Assembly (NCBI RefSeq): GCF_017094485.1
Contig: NZ_CP064786.1
Location: forward strand, 1,798,001 to 1,862,000
Source: Natranaeroarchaeum sulfidigenes
GTDB taxonomy: Archaea; Halobacteriota; Halobacteria; Halobacteriales; Natronoarchaeaceae
Length of the DNA: 64,000 bases
Reading direction: 5' to 3'
Shown: one piece after another, positions 17,197 through 25,479 of the stretch
How the letters are laid out: each line of letters opens with the position of its first letter
How positions within the stretch are numbered: the stretch's first letter is position 1
Notes under the pieces: generated by a model
What the model was told of the DNA's origin: nothing
Seen by the model: only the letters and a program-made list of their open reading frames with translations
Database searches by the model: none
Translations under genes and position numbers: made by a program

Positions 17197-18518
17197 CAGT
17201 ATTTCTCCATGTCAGTTGACAGTTCGTGGTAGTCGATGCGTTGCTGTTCGGATAGTTCTTCAGGGTAGAGGAGACATGCCGCGGTGTGATCCTCGGCATC
17301 CGTCGACTCGATATCGACCGCCCGGGGATGTACTGCTGAACACTCGTCGAACGCCTTTGGACAGCGCGGTGCGAACCGACAGTACGTCGCCGGTTCATTT
17401 GGCGTCGGGACGTTCCCTTCGATCGTATTGAGACGGTCGCCGGTCTGCTGTCCAGGAATCGACCCCAACAGTCCTTCGGTATAGGGATGTTTCGGATTCG
17501 CGAACAGCGATTTGACACCAGCGCTTTCGACGATTTCGCCAGCATACATCACGTTGACGCGGTCGGACGTTTCGGCAATAACACCCATATCGTGTGTGAT
17601 GAACATGATCGAGAGATCCCGTGTGTCCTGAAGTTCGTCAAGCAGGTCGAGGATCTGGGCCTGAATCGTCACGTCCAGTGCCGTCGTGGGTTCGTCACAG
17701 ATCAGCATCTCCGGGTCACAGGCCAGTGCCATCGCGATGACGGCACGCTGGCGCATCCCTCCCGAGAACTGGTGGGGATACTCCTTGATACGACGTCTGG
17801 CATCCGGAATACCGACGGCTTCGAGCAGCCGAGCAGCCTCTCGTGTTGCATCTCTCCCGGTGATTCCCTGATGGAGGGAGAGCGCTTCCTTGATCTGATT
17901 ACCAACTGTGTACACTGGGTTGAGGCTCGTCAACGGATCCTGAAACACCATCGCAATGTGGTCGCCACGCATCCGCCGGAGGGATTCCCCTTCGAGCTGT
18001 GTGATTTCGACGAAACCGTCAGAGATACCTGACGGGCCATCCCCGTTGCGCCGAGTGACGAAGACGCAGTCCTTGTCATCGATGAGGTCGAGTTCGGGGC
18101 CGTAGGCGGCCAGCACGTCGACCAGTGGAACCTCATGTCGGTTATCGTAGCCGAACGTCTCAGGCGTGGCGGCGAGTTCCTCACGGTCGAACAGTTCGGC
18201 AACGTCATATCTCTCCTCTAGATCCGGGACGTCAACGACTCGACTTGAAAAATCCGAGGCGTACTGACGCACGGTATCGGGCTCGTGGAACTGGATGCTG
18301 CTACCGTCAAGAACGCGACCCGGAGATTCAACCAGGCCCATCAGTGACCGGGCTGTCACACTCTTTCCCGACCCGCTTTCGCCGACGATCCCGACGGTCT
18401 CCCCGAGACGAATATCGAAGGAAATCCCATCGACTGCACGGATCGTTTCCTTATCGGTGAAGAACGCAGTCTGGAGGTTCTGCACTTTGAGCATCGGGGG
18501 AGCACGTTCGGAAGCCAT
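17196..18518 (-). CDS. Oligopeptide ABC transporter ATPase 1 (DppD-type) with inserted domain, operon 2
   Basis: The 440-aa ATPase has Walker A GESGSGKS, signature FSGGMRQR, Walker [12 protein letters not shown] and H loop FITHD. Between Walker A and the Q loop ([12 protein letters not shown]) there are about 139 residues, against about 48 in the operon 1 homologue. The insertion is therefore near 90 residues and includes [20 protein letters not shown] and a possible strand pair ending in [11 protein letters not shown]. The rest, including the cysteine domain [16 protein letters not shown], is normal. Insertions here project from the nucleotide-binding face and could contact the partner ATPase or a regulator. 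Confidence 0.92.
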   Translation of the reverse strand: MASERAPPMLKVQNLQTAFFTDKETIRAVDGISFDIRLGETVGIVGESGSGKSVTARSLMGLVESPGRVLDGSSIQFHEPDTVRQYASDFSSRVVDVPDLEERYDVAELFDREELAATPETFGYDNRHEVPLVDVLAAYGPELDLIDDKDCVFVTRRNGDGPSGISDGFVEITQLEGESLRRMRGDHIAMVFQDPLTSLNPVYTVGNQIKEALSLHQGITGRDATREAARLLEAVGIPDARRRIKEYPHQFSGGMRQRAVIAMALACDPEMLICDEPTTALDVTIQAQILDLLDELQDTRDLSIMFITHDMGVIAETSDRVNVMYAGEIVESAGVKSLFANPKHPYTEGLLGSIPGQQTGDRLNTIEGNVPTPNEPATYCRFAPRCPKAFDECSAVHPRAVDIESTDAEDHTAACLLYPEELSEQQRIDYHELSTDMEKY

Positions 18519-20248
18519 CAGGCACCACCCCCCGCGGCACCGGAGTCAGCACCCTCGCCGACATCCGCCTCGGGATCGATTGCGTCGCGGATTCCATCGC
18601 CGAGCGCGTTAAACGCCGTCACGACGAGAACGATCATTATCCCCGAAATCGTGGCAACGTGATACGACGACGTAGCGACGTATGGCTGACCCTGATCGAT
18701 CAGCCGCCCCCACTCCGGAGTCGGTGCACTGATGCCGAGCCCGAGGAATGTCAGTGCGGCGGTGGCGATAATGACACCACCCAGCAGTAGCGATGCGTAG
18801 ATCATGATGTAGCCAGCGATGTACGGAGACATGTGTTTTTGCATGATACGGAGTGGCGACTGCCCGTAGCTTTTCGCGGCGTCGACCCAGTCCTGCTCTG
18901 CGACCTGTAATGACGGGCCACGTATTGCACGCCACATCCCGGGCCAGTAGGCAAACGCAAAGATCAGCGCCAGCAGTATGCCTCCATCCAGTGGTTGGGC
19001 AACGGGATGATTTGCCTCGGTAAACAACACGGACATGAGCATAACCAGGAGGAACGCTGGAATCGCGATGATGGTGTCGCTTGCGATCACAGTCAGCATA
19101 TCAGCCAGTCCTTTGTAGTATGCAGTGATCAACGATAGAATCACCGCGATAAGTGCACCAAGTCCGATCGCAGTGAGTCCGATCACGAGCGACGTCTGGG
19201 CACCATAGGTGAGGTTTGTTAACAGGTCTTGCCCTCTCGGTGTCGTCCCCAATGGCGCCCACCGATCGTACTGATCGTAACTCAATGGGGAGACAGTGTT
19301 CTGTCCGTCAGAACGGGTGTGAACGTTTGCACTACCGTGGGTAGTCGATTCGATTTCGCCGTCCTCTGTCAGATAGTCAAACTCGTGATTATACGGCTCG
19401 TACACGTTCTCTTCGACGGGGACAGGACTGATCGCAGACGCCCAGAGCGCCATTACAACGAACAGCAGGACGATGGCGAGACCAAACAGTCCCCAGTAAT
19501 GATTGCGGAACCGACGGATGGTATCATCCCGCGGCGTCCAGTCGGCTTGGCGGTACTCGTCCCGGTACACATTGTATCCACGCCAGGCCCACGCCACGCA
19601 CGCACCAACGTAAGCGAACACTATGGTGACTCGAATACCCCACGCAACCGCTGGCGAGAGGCCCATGAACGTCCCGGCCCAGCCACCGTCCGGAGTACGG
19701 TGTCCCATATTCGGGATCAGGTCCGGGCTGGTGATATGTGGGACCGCCGCAGCGATCGATTCAAGCAGGCGTGCCGTAAAGCTAATTTCGTGCGACACGA
19801 GCGAGCCAAGCGGTGTGAAAGCGAGGATACTGGCTACGATAGCGAGGATCACAGTAACCAGCGCACTCTCCGCGTAGAACTCACCGCGCCGAGTCAGATC
19901 GACGTCGAACCGATCTATCAGCCGCCCGGGCAGTACCAGCGCCACGAGGATCATTGAAACGACAAAGAGCATCACTAATGCAGTCAAGTCGCTCGCAAGC
20001 GCACCGGCGAACCGTCCAAGGGTAGAAGCTACGTTACCACCGATCCAACCGGGTAGCGCCGCGACCCCGTCGAAAACGAATTTTGCCGCCGAACCGAGTT
20101 CGACCAGCCAGCCAAGATATCGACTGAACTCCAGAGCGAACAGTATACCTGCACCGAGAAGCCAGAACAGGGCAGGACGTGGGTTCGTTTCGACTCGTTC
20201 TCGAATCGATACTTCGTCGTCAAGCGCCTCGTCGTAATCACTACTCAT
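18518..20248 (-). CDS. ABC transporter permease (DppC-type) with long N-terminal membrane extension, operon 2
   Basis: The 576-aa protein is nearly twice the family length. The first 230 or so residues contain four to five extra helices (PALFWLLGAGILFALEFSRY, ALVMLFVVSMILVALVLPG, SALVTVILAIVASILAFTPL). The OppC N-terminal segment (RRFRNHYWGLFGLAIVLLFV) and the BPD core then follow, with coupling loop DAAKSYGQSPLRIMQKHMSP and end FNALGDGIRDAIDPEADVGE. A mild GAGGG-type tail closes it. It overlaps the start of the DppD-type gene and the end of the DppB-type gene. Confidence 0.91.
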   Translation of the reverse strand: MSSDYDEALDDEVSIRERVETNPRPALFWLLGAGILFALEFSRYLGWLVELGSAAKFVFDGVAALPGWIGGNVASTLGRFAGALASDLTALVMLFVVSMILVALVLPGRLIDRFDVDLTRRGEFYAESALVTVILAIVASILAFTPLGSLVSHEISFTARLLESIAAAVPHITSPDLIPNMGHRTPDGGWAGTFMGLSPAVAWGIRVTIVFAYVGACVAWAWRGYNVYRDEYRQADWTPRDDTIRRFRNHYWGLFGLAIVLLFVVMALWASAISPVPVEENVYEPYNHEFDYLTEDGEIESTTHGSANVHTRSDGQNTVSPLSYDQYDRWAPLGTTPRGQDLLTNLTYGAQTSLVIGLTAIGLGALIAVILSLITAYYKGLADMLTVIASDTIIAIPAFLLVMLMSVLFTEANHPVAQPLDGGILLALIFAFAYWPGMWRAIRGPSLQVAEQDWVDAAKSYGQSPLRIMQKHMSPYIAGYIMIYASLLLGGVIIATAALTFLGLGISAPTPEWGRLIDQGQPYVATSSYHVATISGIMIVLVVTAFNALGDGIRDAIDPEADVGEGADSGAAGGGA

Positions 20249-21288
20249 TTGTCATACCCCACTCGTGGATCGATAATCGTGTACAGGAAGTCCTGCAAGA
20301 TGTTCAAAAACAGGATTATCACTGTGAACACGAACAACAGGGAACCAGCAAGCGGAAGATCGCCCTGAATAACTGCCTGGAAGAAGGTTCTCCCCAATCC
20401 GTTGATGTTGAAGATCTGTTCGACGATGACCGATCCGCCGATCAACAAGAACGCCTCGTTGGTAATCACCGGGACGAGCGGGATGAGAGCGTTCCGGAAC
20501 ATATGTTTCCAGACGATGACGCGGCTGGTCAGTCCCTTCGCTCGTGCGGTCTGAATATAGTTGGAGTTGATCGTTTCGAGAACGGCGGTTCGTCCGATTC
20601 GCAGTTCGGCAGCCATCGACGCGGACCCGAGAACGAGTGCCGGGGGGAGGATTAATTTAATATCGACTGCCAGTGCTCCCCAGTCGATGTACGACGTACT
20701 GTCGGCGAACCAGTTGAGGTTGGGCGTCCCTGTGATACTCTGTCCCGCCTCGTAAAAACTCGGACCGAACGCGTACCAGTCAAATCCGAACCAGCCCCCG
20801 CCCTGTGTCTGTCTGAGCACAGCCAGAAGCATCACGCACAGCCAGAAGTTCGGCATCGCCTGCCAGAGAATACCACTGACTGACGCGATGTAATCACCCC
20901 AGCTGTTGGGATGGAGTCCCGCATAGAATCCGAGCGGCAGACCGATAAACAGCGGGAGCATGATCGCCCAGAAGCCAAGCCATAGCGTTGGTGGTGCTGT
21001 ATCTCTAAGCACTGCTGTGACGGCGCGATCTCCCTGTACAACCCAGGACTGCCCCTCGAGCAGAATCAGGTCCCTGGCAAACTGGAGATACTGCTCCCAG
21101 AGCGGATCGTTCAATCCAAGCCGCTCTCGCATCCGGTTCGCCTCTGCACCAGTCGCCTCGGGGCCGAGTCGGGCAGCGACCGGGTCGATCGGCCCCATAC
21201 GAAGCATTATAAACAGGAACGTGATGACCAGAAAGAGGACGGGGATCGTGAGCAACAGCCGCTTGAGGAAGTATTCCCAGCGACTCAT
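20245..21288 (-). CDS. ABC transporter permease (DppB-type), operon 2
   Basis: The 347-aa permease starts MSRWEYFLKRLLLTIPVLFL, has the loop ATGAEANRMRERLGLNDPLW, the coupling motif IQTARAKGLTSRVIVWKHMF, and ends TIIDPRVGYDK, the DppB hallmark. Length and topology are normal. It overlaps the downstream permease by 4 bp. The binding-protein gene lies 105 bp upstream, and that gap contains AT-rich sequence that could hold a processing site or secondary promoter. Confidence 0.93.
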   Translation of the reverse strand: MSRWEYFLKRLLLTIPVLFLVITFLFIMLRMGPIDPVAARLGPEATGAEANRMRERLGLNDPLWEQYLQFARDLILLEGQSWVVQGDRAVTAVLRDTAPPTLWLGFWAIMLPLFIGLPLGFYAGLHPNSWGDYIASVSGILWQAMPNFWLCVMLLAVLRQTQGGGWFGFDWYAFGPSFYEAGQSITGTPNLNWFADSTSYIDWGALAVDIKLILPPALVLGSASMAAELRIGRTAVLETINSNYIQTARAKGLTSRVIVWKHMFRNALIPLVPVITNEAFLLIGGSVIVEQIFNINGLGRTFFQAVIQGDLPLAGSLLFVFTVIILFLNILQDFLYTIIDPRVGYDK

Positions 21289-21393
21289 GGCGTGTTACTC
21301 ACCGACCCTATGTGGACCAAGTGCATAGCTTTAGTTTATTCTATCCGTATGGTTTAGCTTTTTCCATCCAATAAAATAACAGCGAGTGGTTAG

Positions 21394-23226
21394 TTAGGCT
21401 TCTTCTTCCAGTTCGACCTGCCAGTCGAGGTAATATCCCGTCGCGTCCGTTGGGAGAAGTTCCGTATCGGTGTTTTTCGGCTCGAAGCCGAAGTGACCGT
21501 AGGCAGGGTCCTCCCAGCTCCAGATCCAGCCAAGGGAGAACATTTCAAGATCCCCGTCTTCACCGCGGCTCTGGATCGTTGCGAACGGTGCCTGTTCGAG
21601 GTCGATGTCGACTGGGCTCCCAGCGAGCGCATCACGGGTCTGTTCGGCGGCTTCAGCGAACGGTTCGTCGCCCTCGTAGGTCGTTATAGTGAACGAGAAC
21701 GGGTCGGTGTCACTGTAACCCGCATCCTGCAGCACCTGTTCTGCGGACTGGACATCGGTCTCGTTGGGCGAGTACGGCCAGTTGTCGACCCACTCGTCGT
21801 ATCCCTCGGCGTCCATCGGCATTAACGCGGGTGGGAGGAAGCTGAACGCCTCGACACCACGTCCCGCGAAGACGTCTTGGACTAGCTCTTCGTGGTCAGT
21901 GACGTAGGCAACTGCCTGTCTGACTTCCTGTGGAACCCTGTCGGCGTTGAACCCGAAGTAGAACGTGCTGAGTTCCGGAACTGCGAGGTAGTTTGCCGTC
22001 TCATCGTTTTCGAGTGGTCCATACTCGCCGATCTCCCGGCCACGGTCGTCCTCCTCGGCATCGATGAGGTCGGGGTCGTACTGGGCTGTCGGAATCCCGA
22101 AGATGTCAGCGTTCTCCTCCATCGCATAGGTGTAGGCCGCATCATCGTCTTCGATGATCTCCCAGTGCACTGCTTCGAGGTCGGCAACTTCCCCGTGATA
22201 GTCGTCGTTTCGGGTCAGCCGGACCTCTTCGTTAAGAGTGAACTCGTCGTACTCGAACGGACCAGTCCCGTTGGCCATCTCGGTACGGAACTCGTCGTGG
22301 TCGACCTCCCCGTCGTATCCGTCGATGTCGCCGACGAGCCCTTCCGGAATCACGGCGAAGCCGCTGTAGCTCACAATATCGAGCACACCGGGAGTCGGTC
22401 CCGTGAGCTCGATTTCGAAGGTGTGGTCGTCAAGTGCTTCGATGGCGGGACCATCCTCTTCATCGTGCTCAATACCGACACCGTCGGGCGTGTTCAGTGC
22501 AAAGTTGGCCCGCTCGCTGTTCTCGGACTCGATGAGACGACGCCACGAGTAAACGAAGTCGTCGGCTGTTAGCTCCTCGCCACCGTGGAATTCGACGTCG
22601 TCCTTGATCGTGAACGTCCACGTCAGGCTGTCGTCGGACACCTCGAACTCTTCGAGGAGTTGGTTTTCGAGTTCTGCAACACCGTTTGGATAGCTGGTGA
22701 GTGTCTCGTAGACGTTGTTTATCACCGCACTGGACGCCGTGTCCGTCGACATGATCGGATCGAACTCGTCGAACGTCGCATTGATCAAGTTGAGTTCGTC
22801 GGAACCATCGTCGAGGGTCGTAGTATTGTACTGCTGGTGGTGAGCACCGAGGAGGCCAGTTTCCGGAACATCCACCCAATCGTACCAGAACCGCTCTTCG
22901 AGGTTGTGAAACAGCGGGAGTGCGATCACCGAATCTCGAACAGCCTCCTCGATCTCCAGATAGGCTTCGTTGCGGATGTCTTCGTCTTCTGGATCGGGAT
23001 TTTCGACGACCCGCTCCCAGGCACGCTGTGCCTTGTCGGCTTCCGTCCCCGTCTCTTCCTCACCGTTCTCGTCACCGTTCTCGTCACCGTTCTCCGCTTC
23101 CTCATCGTCGTCGAGGATCGCAGAACAGCCGGCGAGTCCGACCGTCGCGGTTCCGCCCAGAAGGCCGAGCATGGTTCGCCGATTATCGTCAATACTGTGC
23201 CGTTCGTTGGAACGTGGCATATCCAT
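21394..23226 (-). CDS. ABC transporter substrate-binding lipoprotein with apparently permuted SBP domain, operon 2
   Basis: The precursor has a Tat motif (DDNRRTMLGLLGGTATVGLAGC) with lipobox cysteine and an ENGDENGDENGEEE linker. The next segment, AWERVVENPDPEDEDIRNEA and then EEAVRDSVIALPLFHNLEER, looks like the C-terminal helix of SBP_bac_5 proteins. Only after it comes the usual domain start (LINATFDEFDPIMSTDTAS). The protein ends at DWQVELEEEA, just where that helix would normally follow. So the order looks circularly permuted, with the binding fold otherwise complete. ATG codons at 23226 and 23220 are both plausible starts; an in-frame GTG at 23244 is less likely. Confidence 0.9.
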   Translation of the reverse strand: MDMPRSNERHSIDDNRRTMLGLLGGTATVGLAGCSAILDDDEEAENGDENGDENGEEETGTEADKAQRAWERVVENPDPEDEDIRNEAYLEIEEAVRDSVIALPLFHNLEERFWYDWVDVPETGLLGAHHQQYNTTTLDDGSDELNLINATFDEFDPIMSTDTASSAVINNVYETLTSYPNGVAELENQLLEEFEVSDDSLTWTFTIKDDVEFHGGEELTADDFVYSWRRLIESENSERANFALNTPDGVGIEHDEEDGPAIEALDDHTFEIELTGPTPGVLDIVSYSGFAVIPEGLVGDIDGYDGEVDHDEFRTEMANGTGPFEYDEFTLNEEVRLTRNDDYHGEVADLEAVHWEIIEDDDAAYTYAMEENADIFGIPTAQYDPDLIDAEEDDRGREIGEYGPLENDETANYLAVPELSTFYFGFNADRVPQEVRQAVAYVTDHEELVQDVFAGRGVEAFSFLPPALMPMDAEGYDEWVDNWPYSPNETDVQSAEQVLQDAGYSDTDPFSFTITTYEGDEPFAEAAEQTRDALAGSPVDIDLEQAPFATIQSRGEDGDLEMFSLGWIWSWEDPAYGHFGFEPKNTDTELLPTDATGYYLDWQVELEEEA

Positions 23227-23367
23227 CAATTGCTTGGTGATCACTAAAAAGTTACCGACGAATAATGGGACACAGCACAGATGTTTATTCAGTGCCGAAT
23301 ATTTAACAAACTTTCAAAAACCACGGGTTATATGTTCTGATTATCCTGAGTGGTTTGTGATCCAGTG

Positions 23368-23937
23368 TCAATCGTCGCCGTTCTCGTCAACGATGACGAC
23401 TTCTTCGTCCACCACGTCAACGTTGATAAGCGTCTTCGCGTCGTACGCCGCGTCCTCGAGCGCGTTCTCGCCGCCGACTTTTTTGATTACAGCGACGAGG
23501 TCGACGACGTCCGCGCCGATATCTTCGAGCGAGCCGAGAATGGCCTTTAGCGTCCCACCGGTCGAGAGCACGTCGTCGAGCACGAGCACGCGGTCGCCCT
23601 CGTAGACGTCGTTGATGTACATCTCGGACTCGGAGTACCCGGTCTCCTGAAAGAGCGCGACCTCGCCATCTAGCCCGTACTGGCGTTTGCGGATGACGAC
23701 CAGCGGGATGTCGGTCATCAGCGAGACCGCTGTGGAGATGTGGATCCCCATCGCGGCGGGTGTAACGATCTTGTCGACGTCTTCGAGATCCGCCTTGCGG
23801 ATGATGCGAATAACGATCTCCCGGAGGAGTTCGGGTTCGAGCATCGGGACCCCATCACTGATGGGGTGGACGAAGTAATGATAGCCGTTCTTTTCGATAA
23901 TCGGCGCGTCGAGGAGCGACCGCTTCAACTGGTCCAT
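23368..23937 (-). CDS. hpt: Hypoxanthine/guanine (purine) phosphoribosyltransferase
   Basis: The 189-aa enzyme salvages a purine base with PRPP in the cytosol. It shows the PRTase PRPP loop [17 protein letters not shown] at about residues 117-133 and the N-terminal hood [40 protein letters not shown] and [10 protein letters not shown] complete a pattern close to archaeal HGPRTase/APRT-like enzymes. Base preference cannot be decided by eye, so hypoxanthine/guanine is the customary name. A TATA-like sequence (GTAAAGAT on the plus strand) lies 24-31 nt ahead of the start, consistent with a leaderless mRNA. Confidence 0.9.
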   Translation of the reverse strand: MDQLKRSLLDAPIIEKNGYHYFVHPISDGVPMLEPELLREIVIRIIRKADLEDVDKIVTPAAMGIHISTAVSLMTDIPLVVIRKRQYGLDGEVALFQETGYSESEMYINDVYEGDRVLVLDDVLSTGGTLKAILGSLEDIGADVVDLVAVIKKVGGENALEDAAYDAKTLINVDVVDEEVVIVDENGDD

Positions 23938-23960
23938 GTTGGGACTACTCCACCCGGAAA

Positions 23961-23968
23961 GTAAAGAT
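23961..23968 (-). promoter_or_regulatory. TATA-like box of hpt
   Basis: The minus strand reads ATCTTTAC here, 24-31 nt ahead of the hpt ATG, the expected place for a leaderless haloarchaeal promoter. Confidence 0.4.
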
Positions 23969-24056
23969 GACGGAAACAGTTGGTTGCCAATGATCGTTCA
24001 CGGTCGTTTCGACGCTGTCGCGGGGTTTACTTCCGTCGAGCCCCTACCGGTTCCCA

Positions 24057-24362
24057 ATGAGTTCCTCCACCAACAGATTGCGAGTACCGCCCGATAGCCA
24101 GCAAAAATGCACCCTCATCTGTCCCTCCTGTGATCACACGAGCCCACCGGTTGGCGACTGGAAACTGAAGACCGAGGATGGAACGGAGATCCGTCGCTGC
24201 CCTGATTGTGAAACGGTCGTCGAGCGCCGACCCACGTTCGATCGTTCGTCGGATCGGACACCCTACCCGTCGCCTGTGACTTTCCAGACAAAGATCTCAC
24301 GGATGGCCGAGGCATGGCAAGAGTTCTGCATTGCACAGACACGTCGGCTCACCGGACGATAA
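24057..24362 (+). CDS. Small zinc-ribbon protein
   Basis: The 101-aa protein carries two CxxC pairs, LICPSCDHTSP and RRCPDCETVVERRP, 26 residues apart, forming a probable zinc ribbon, followed by a basic C-terminal helix (MAEAWQEFCIAQTRRLTGR). Similar short haloarchaeal zinc-finger proteins are common, and their roles (nucleic-acid binding or protein contact) are mostly unknown. It is divergent from hpt and stands alone. Confidence 0.75.
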   Translation: MSSSTNRLRVPPDSQQKCTLICPSCDHTSPPVGDWKLKTEDGTEIRRCPDCETVVERRPTFDRSSDRTPYPSPVTFQTKISRMAEAWQEFCIAQTRRLTGR

Positions 24363-24585
24363 CGGATTCAGGATCCGAACGACGGTGCAGTTCGGCGTCG
24401 CCTATCGGTCGTGTGTCAGACCGTCTGTCTGTTCCGGAGCACTTGCCAACGTATTAGGTGTCGCCCTCGAAGCTTGTGTGTTCTTTTGACAACAACCGGA
24501 GAACGCTATCGCTATTCGATCGGCCGAGATACCGCCTGCGACCGTGGTTCGGACGGGAGAATCTACTCGGAGTCGCGGATGAACG

Positions 24586-24870
24586 TCACTGAATGTGGCC
24601 TTCACGGCGCAGCTGATCCGCGGCCTGACCGTCGTAGCGCCATTCGATGTTGGCTTTCTCGTCCTGCCAGTCCCACGGCTCGGCGAGGACGACGTCGTCC
24701 TCGTTGATCCATGTCCGGTATTTCATCCGCCCGGGGATTCGGCCGAGCCGCTCCTCGCCGTCAGCACAGCGGAGTCGTACGTGGTTGCCACCGAGGTGTT
24801 CGGTGACGACTGCAAATACCTCATTGTCGTCGGGCATTCGAAGGTTTCGACGCCCAGATTCTTCGCTCAC
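24586..24870 (-). CDS. eif1a: Translation initiation factor aIF1A
   Basis: The 94-aa factor has the OB fold of eIF1A/IF1 with [20 protein letters not shown], then [20 protein letters not shown] and [16 protein letters not shown]. It binds the A site of the small ribosomal subunit during initiation. The start is GTG at 24870, giving [15 protein letters not shown]; an internal ATG at codon 12 would cut the basic tail that the family has. A TATA-like TTTAAA lies at leaderless distance. Confidence 0.95.
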   Translation of the reverse strand: MSEESGRRNLRMPDDNEVFAVVTEHLGGNHVRLRCADGEERLGRIPGRMKYRTWINEDDVVLAEPWDWQDEKANIEWRYDGQAADQLRREGHIQ

Positions 24871-24893
24871 ACCATACCTACGTCCGAACTACG

Positions 24894-24899
24894 TTTAAA
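24894..24899 (-). promoter_or_regulatory. TATA box of aIF1A
   Basis: CTTTAAACG on the minus strand, with TTTAAA 24-29 nt ahead of the GTG start. This is one of the clearest leaderless promoters in the window and it supports the GTG as the true start. Confidence 0.55.
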
Positions 24900-24935
24900 G
24901 GATTTGATGCACGTGGTAACGTGAGTCACAGCAGG

Positions 24936-25433
24936 TCACGTATCGACGAATTCGACTTCGTGCGTGGCCAGTGCGGCGGTGCTATCGGTCGAAGAGCTGG
25001 CCCAGAGTATCTCCACGCCAGTGGTGGCGATCAGCCCCCGGTCGAACGAATCGTGGTCGGGGTCGTCAGCCACGACAACCTCGCCGCTGGAATCCTCGGC
25101 GACGTACAGCGCGCTATCCTCGTCGAGGCCATTCTCGCTGTTCGCCCAGTCGGAGCCAGTAGCAACGCGTTCACCGTCGACAAAGACGACAATTGTCTCG
25201 GGGTCGTCGATCTTCTCACCCGAGAGGTTTCCGAGCCTGAGTTGTTGTCCATCCTCCCCGTACTGTTCGATATCGAAACTGGTGTCAGGAGCTTCCTCGG
25301 CGTTACCGACGAGATAGAACGCGCCGAGACCGAGGAGCGTTCCGACGACGATGATCGCCACCACGAGCAGAAGTGTCGCACGCCGCGGTGGCCGCCACGT
25401 CTCTTCGACGGGTGGGGGATCGGATCGGGACAT
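24936..25433 (-). CDS. Single-pass membrane-anchored extracellular protein, pilin-like fold suspected
   Basis: The 165-aa protein has a short proline-rich cytosolic tail, one helix (ATLLLVVAIIVVGTLLGLGA) and an acidic extracytoplasmic domain. That domain (FDIEQYGEDGQQLRLGNLSG...TIVVFVDGERV) resembles the beta-sandwich seen in haloarchaeal type IV pilin N-domain proteins, but the canonical prepilin motif (RGVSPVIGV-like) is missing. I do not recognise a function. It is convergent with nothing and lies 30 bp from the antiporter operon end. Confidence 0.7.
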   Translation of the reverse strand: MSRSDPPPVEETWRPPRRATLLLVVAIIVVGTLLGLGAFYLVGNAEEAPDTSFDIEQYGEDGQQLRLGNLSGEKIDDPETIVVFVDGERVATGSDWANSENGLDEDSALYVAEDSSGEVVVADDPDHDSFDRGLIATTGVEILWASSSTDSTAALATHEVEFVDT

Positions 25434-25479
25434 TCACCGGAATCAGGGGTTGACCGGTGTTAACCGCTACGGTCGGGGC

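Noticed and set aside
24363-24585. Possible gene between the zinc-ribbon gene and aIF1A
   Set aside because: Short frames on both strands lack acidic composition, starts and homologous-looking motifs.
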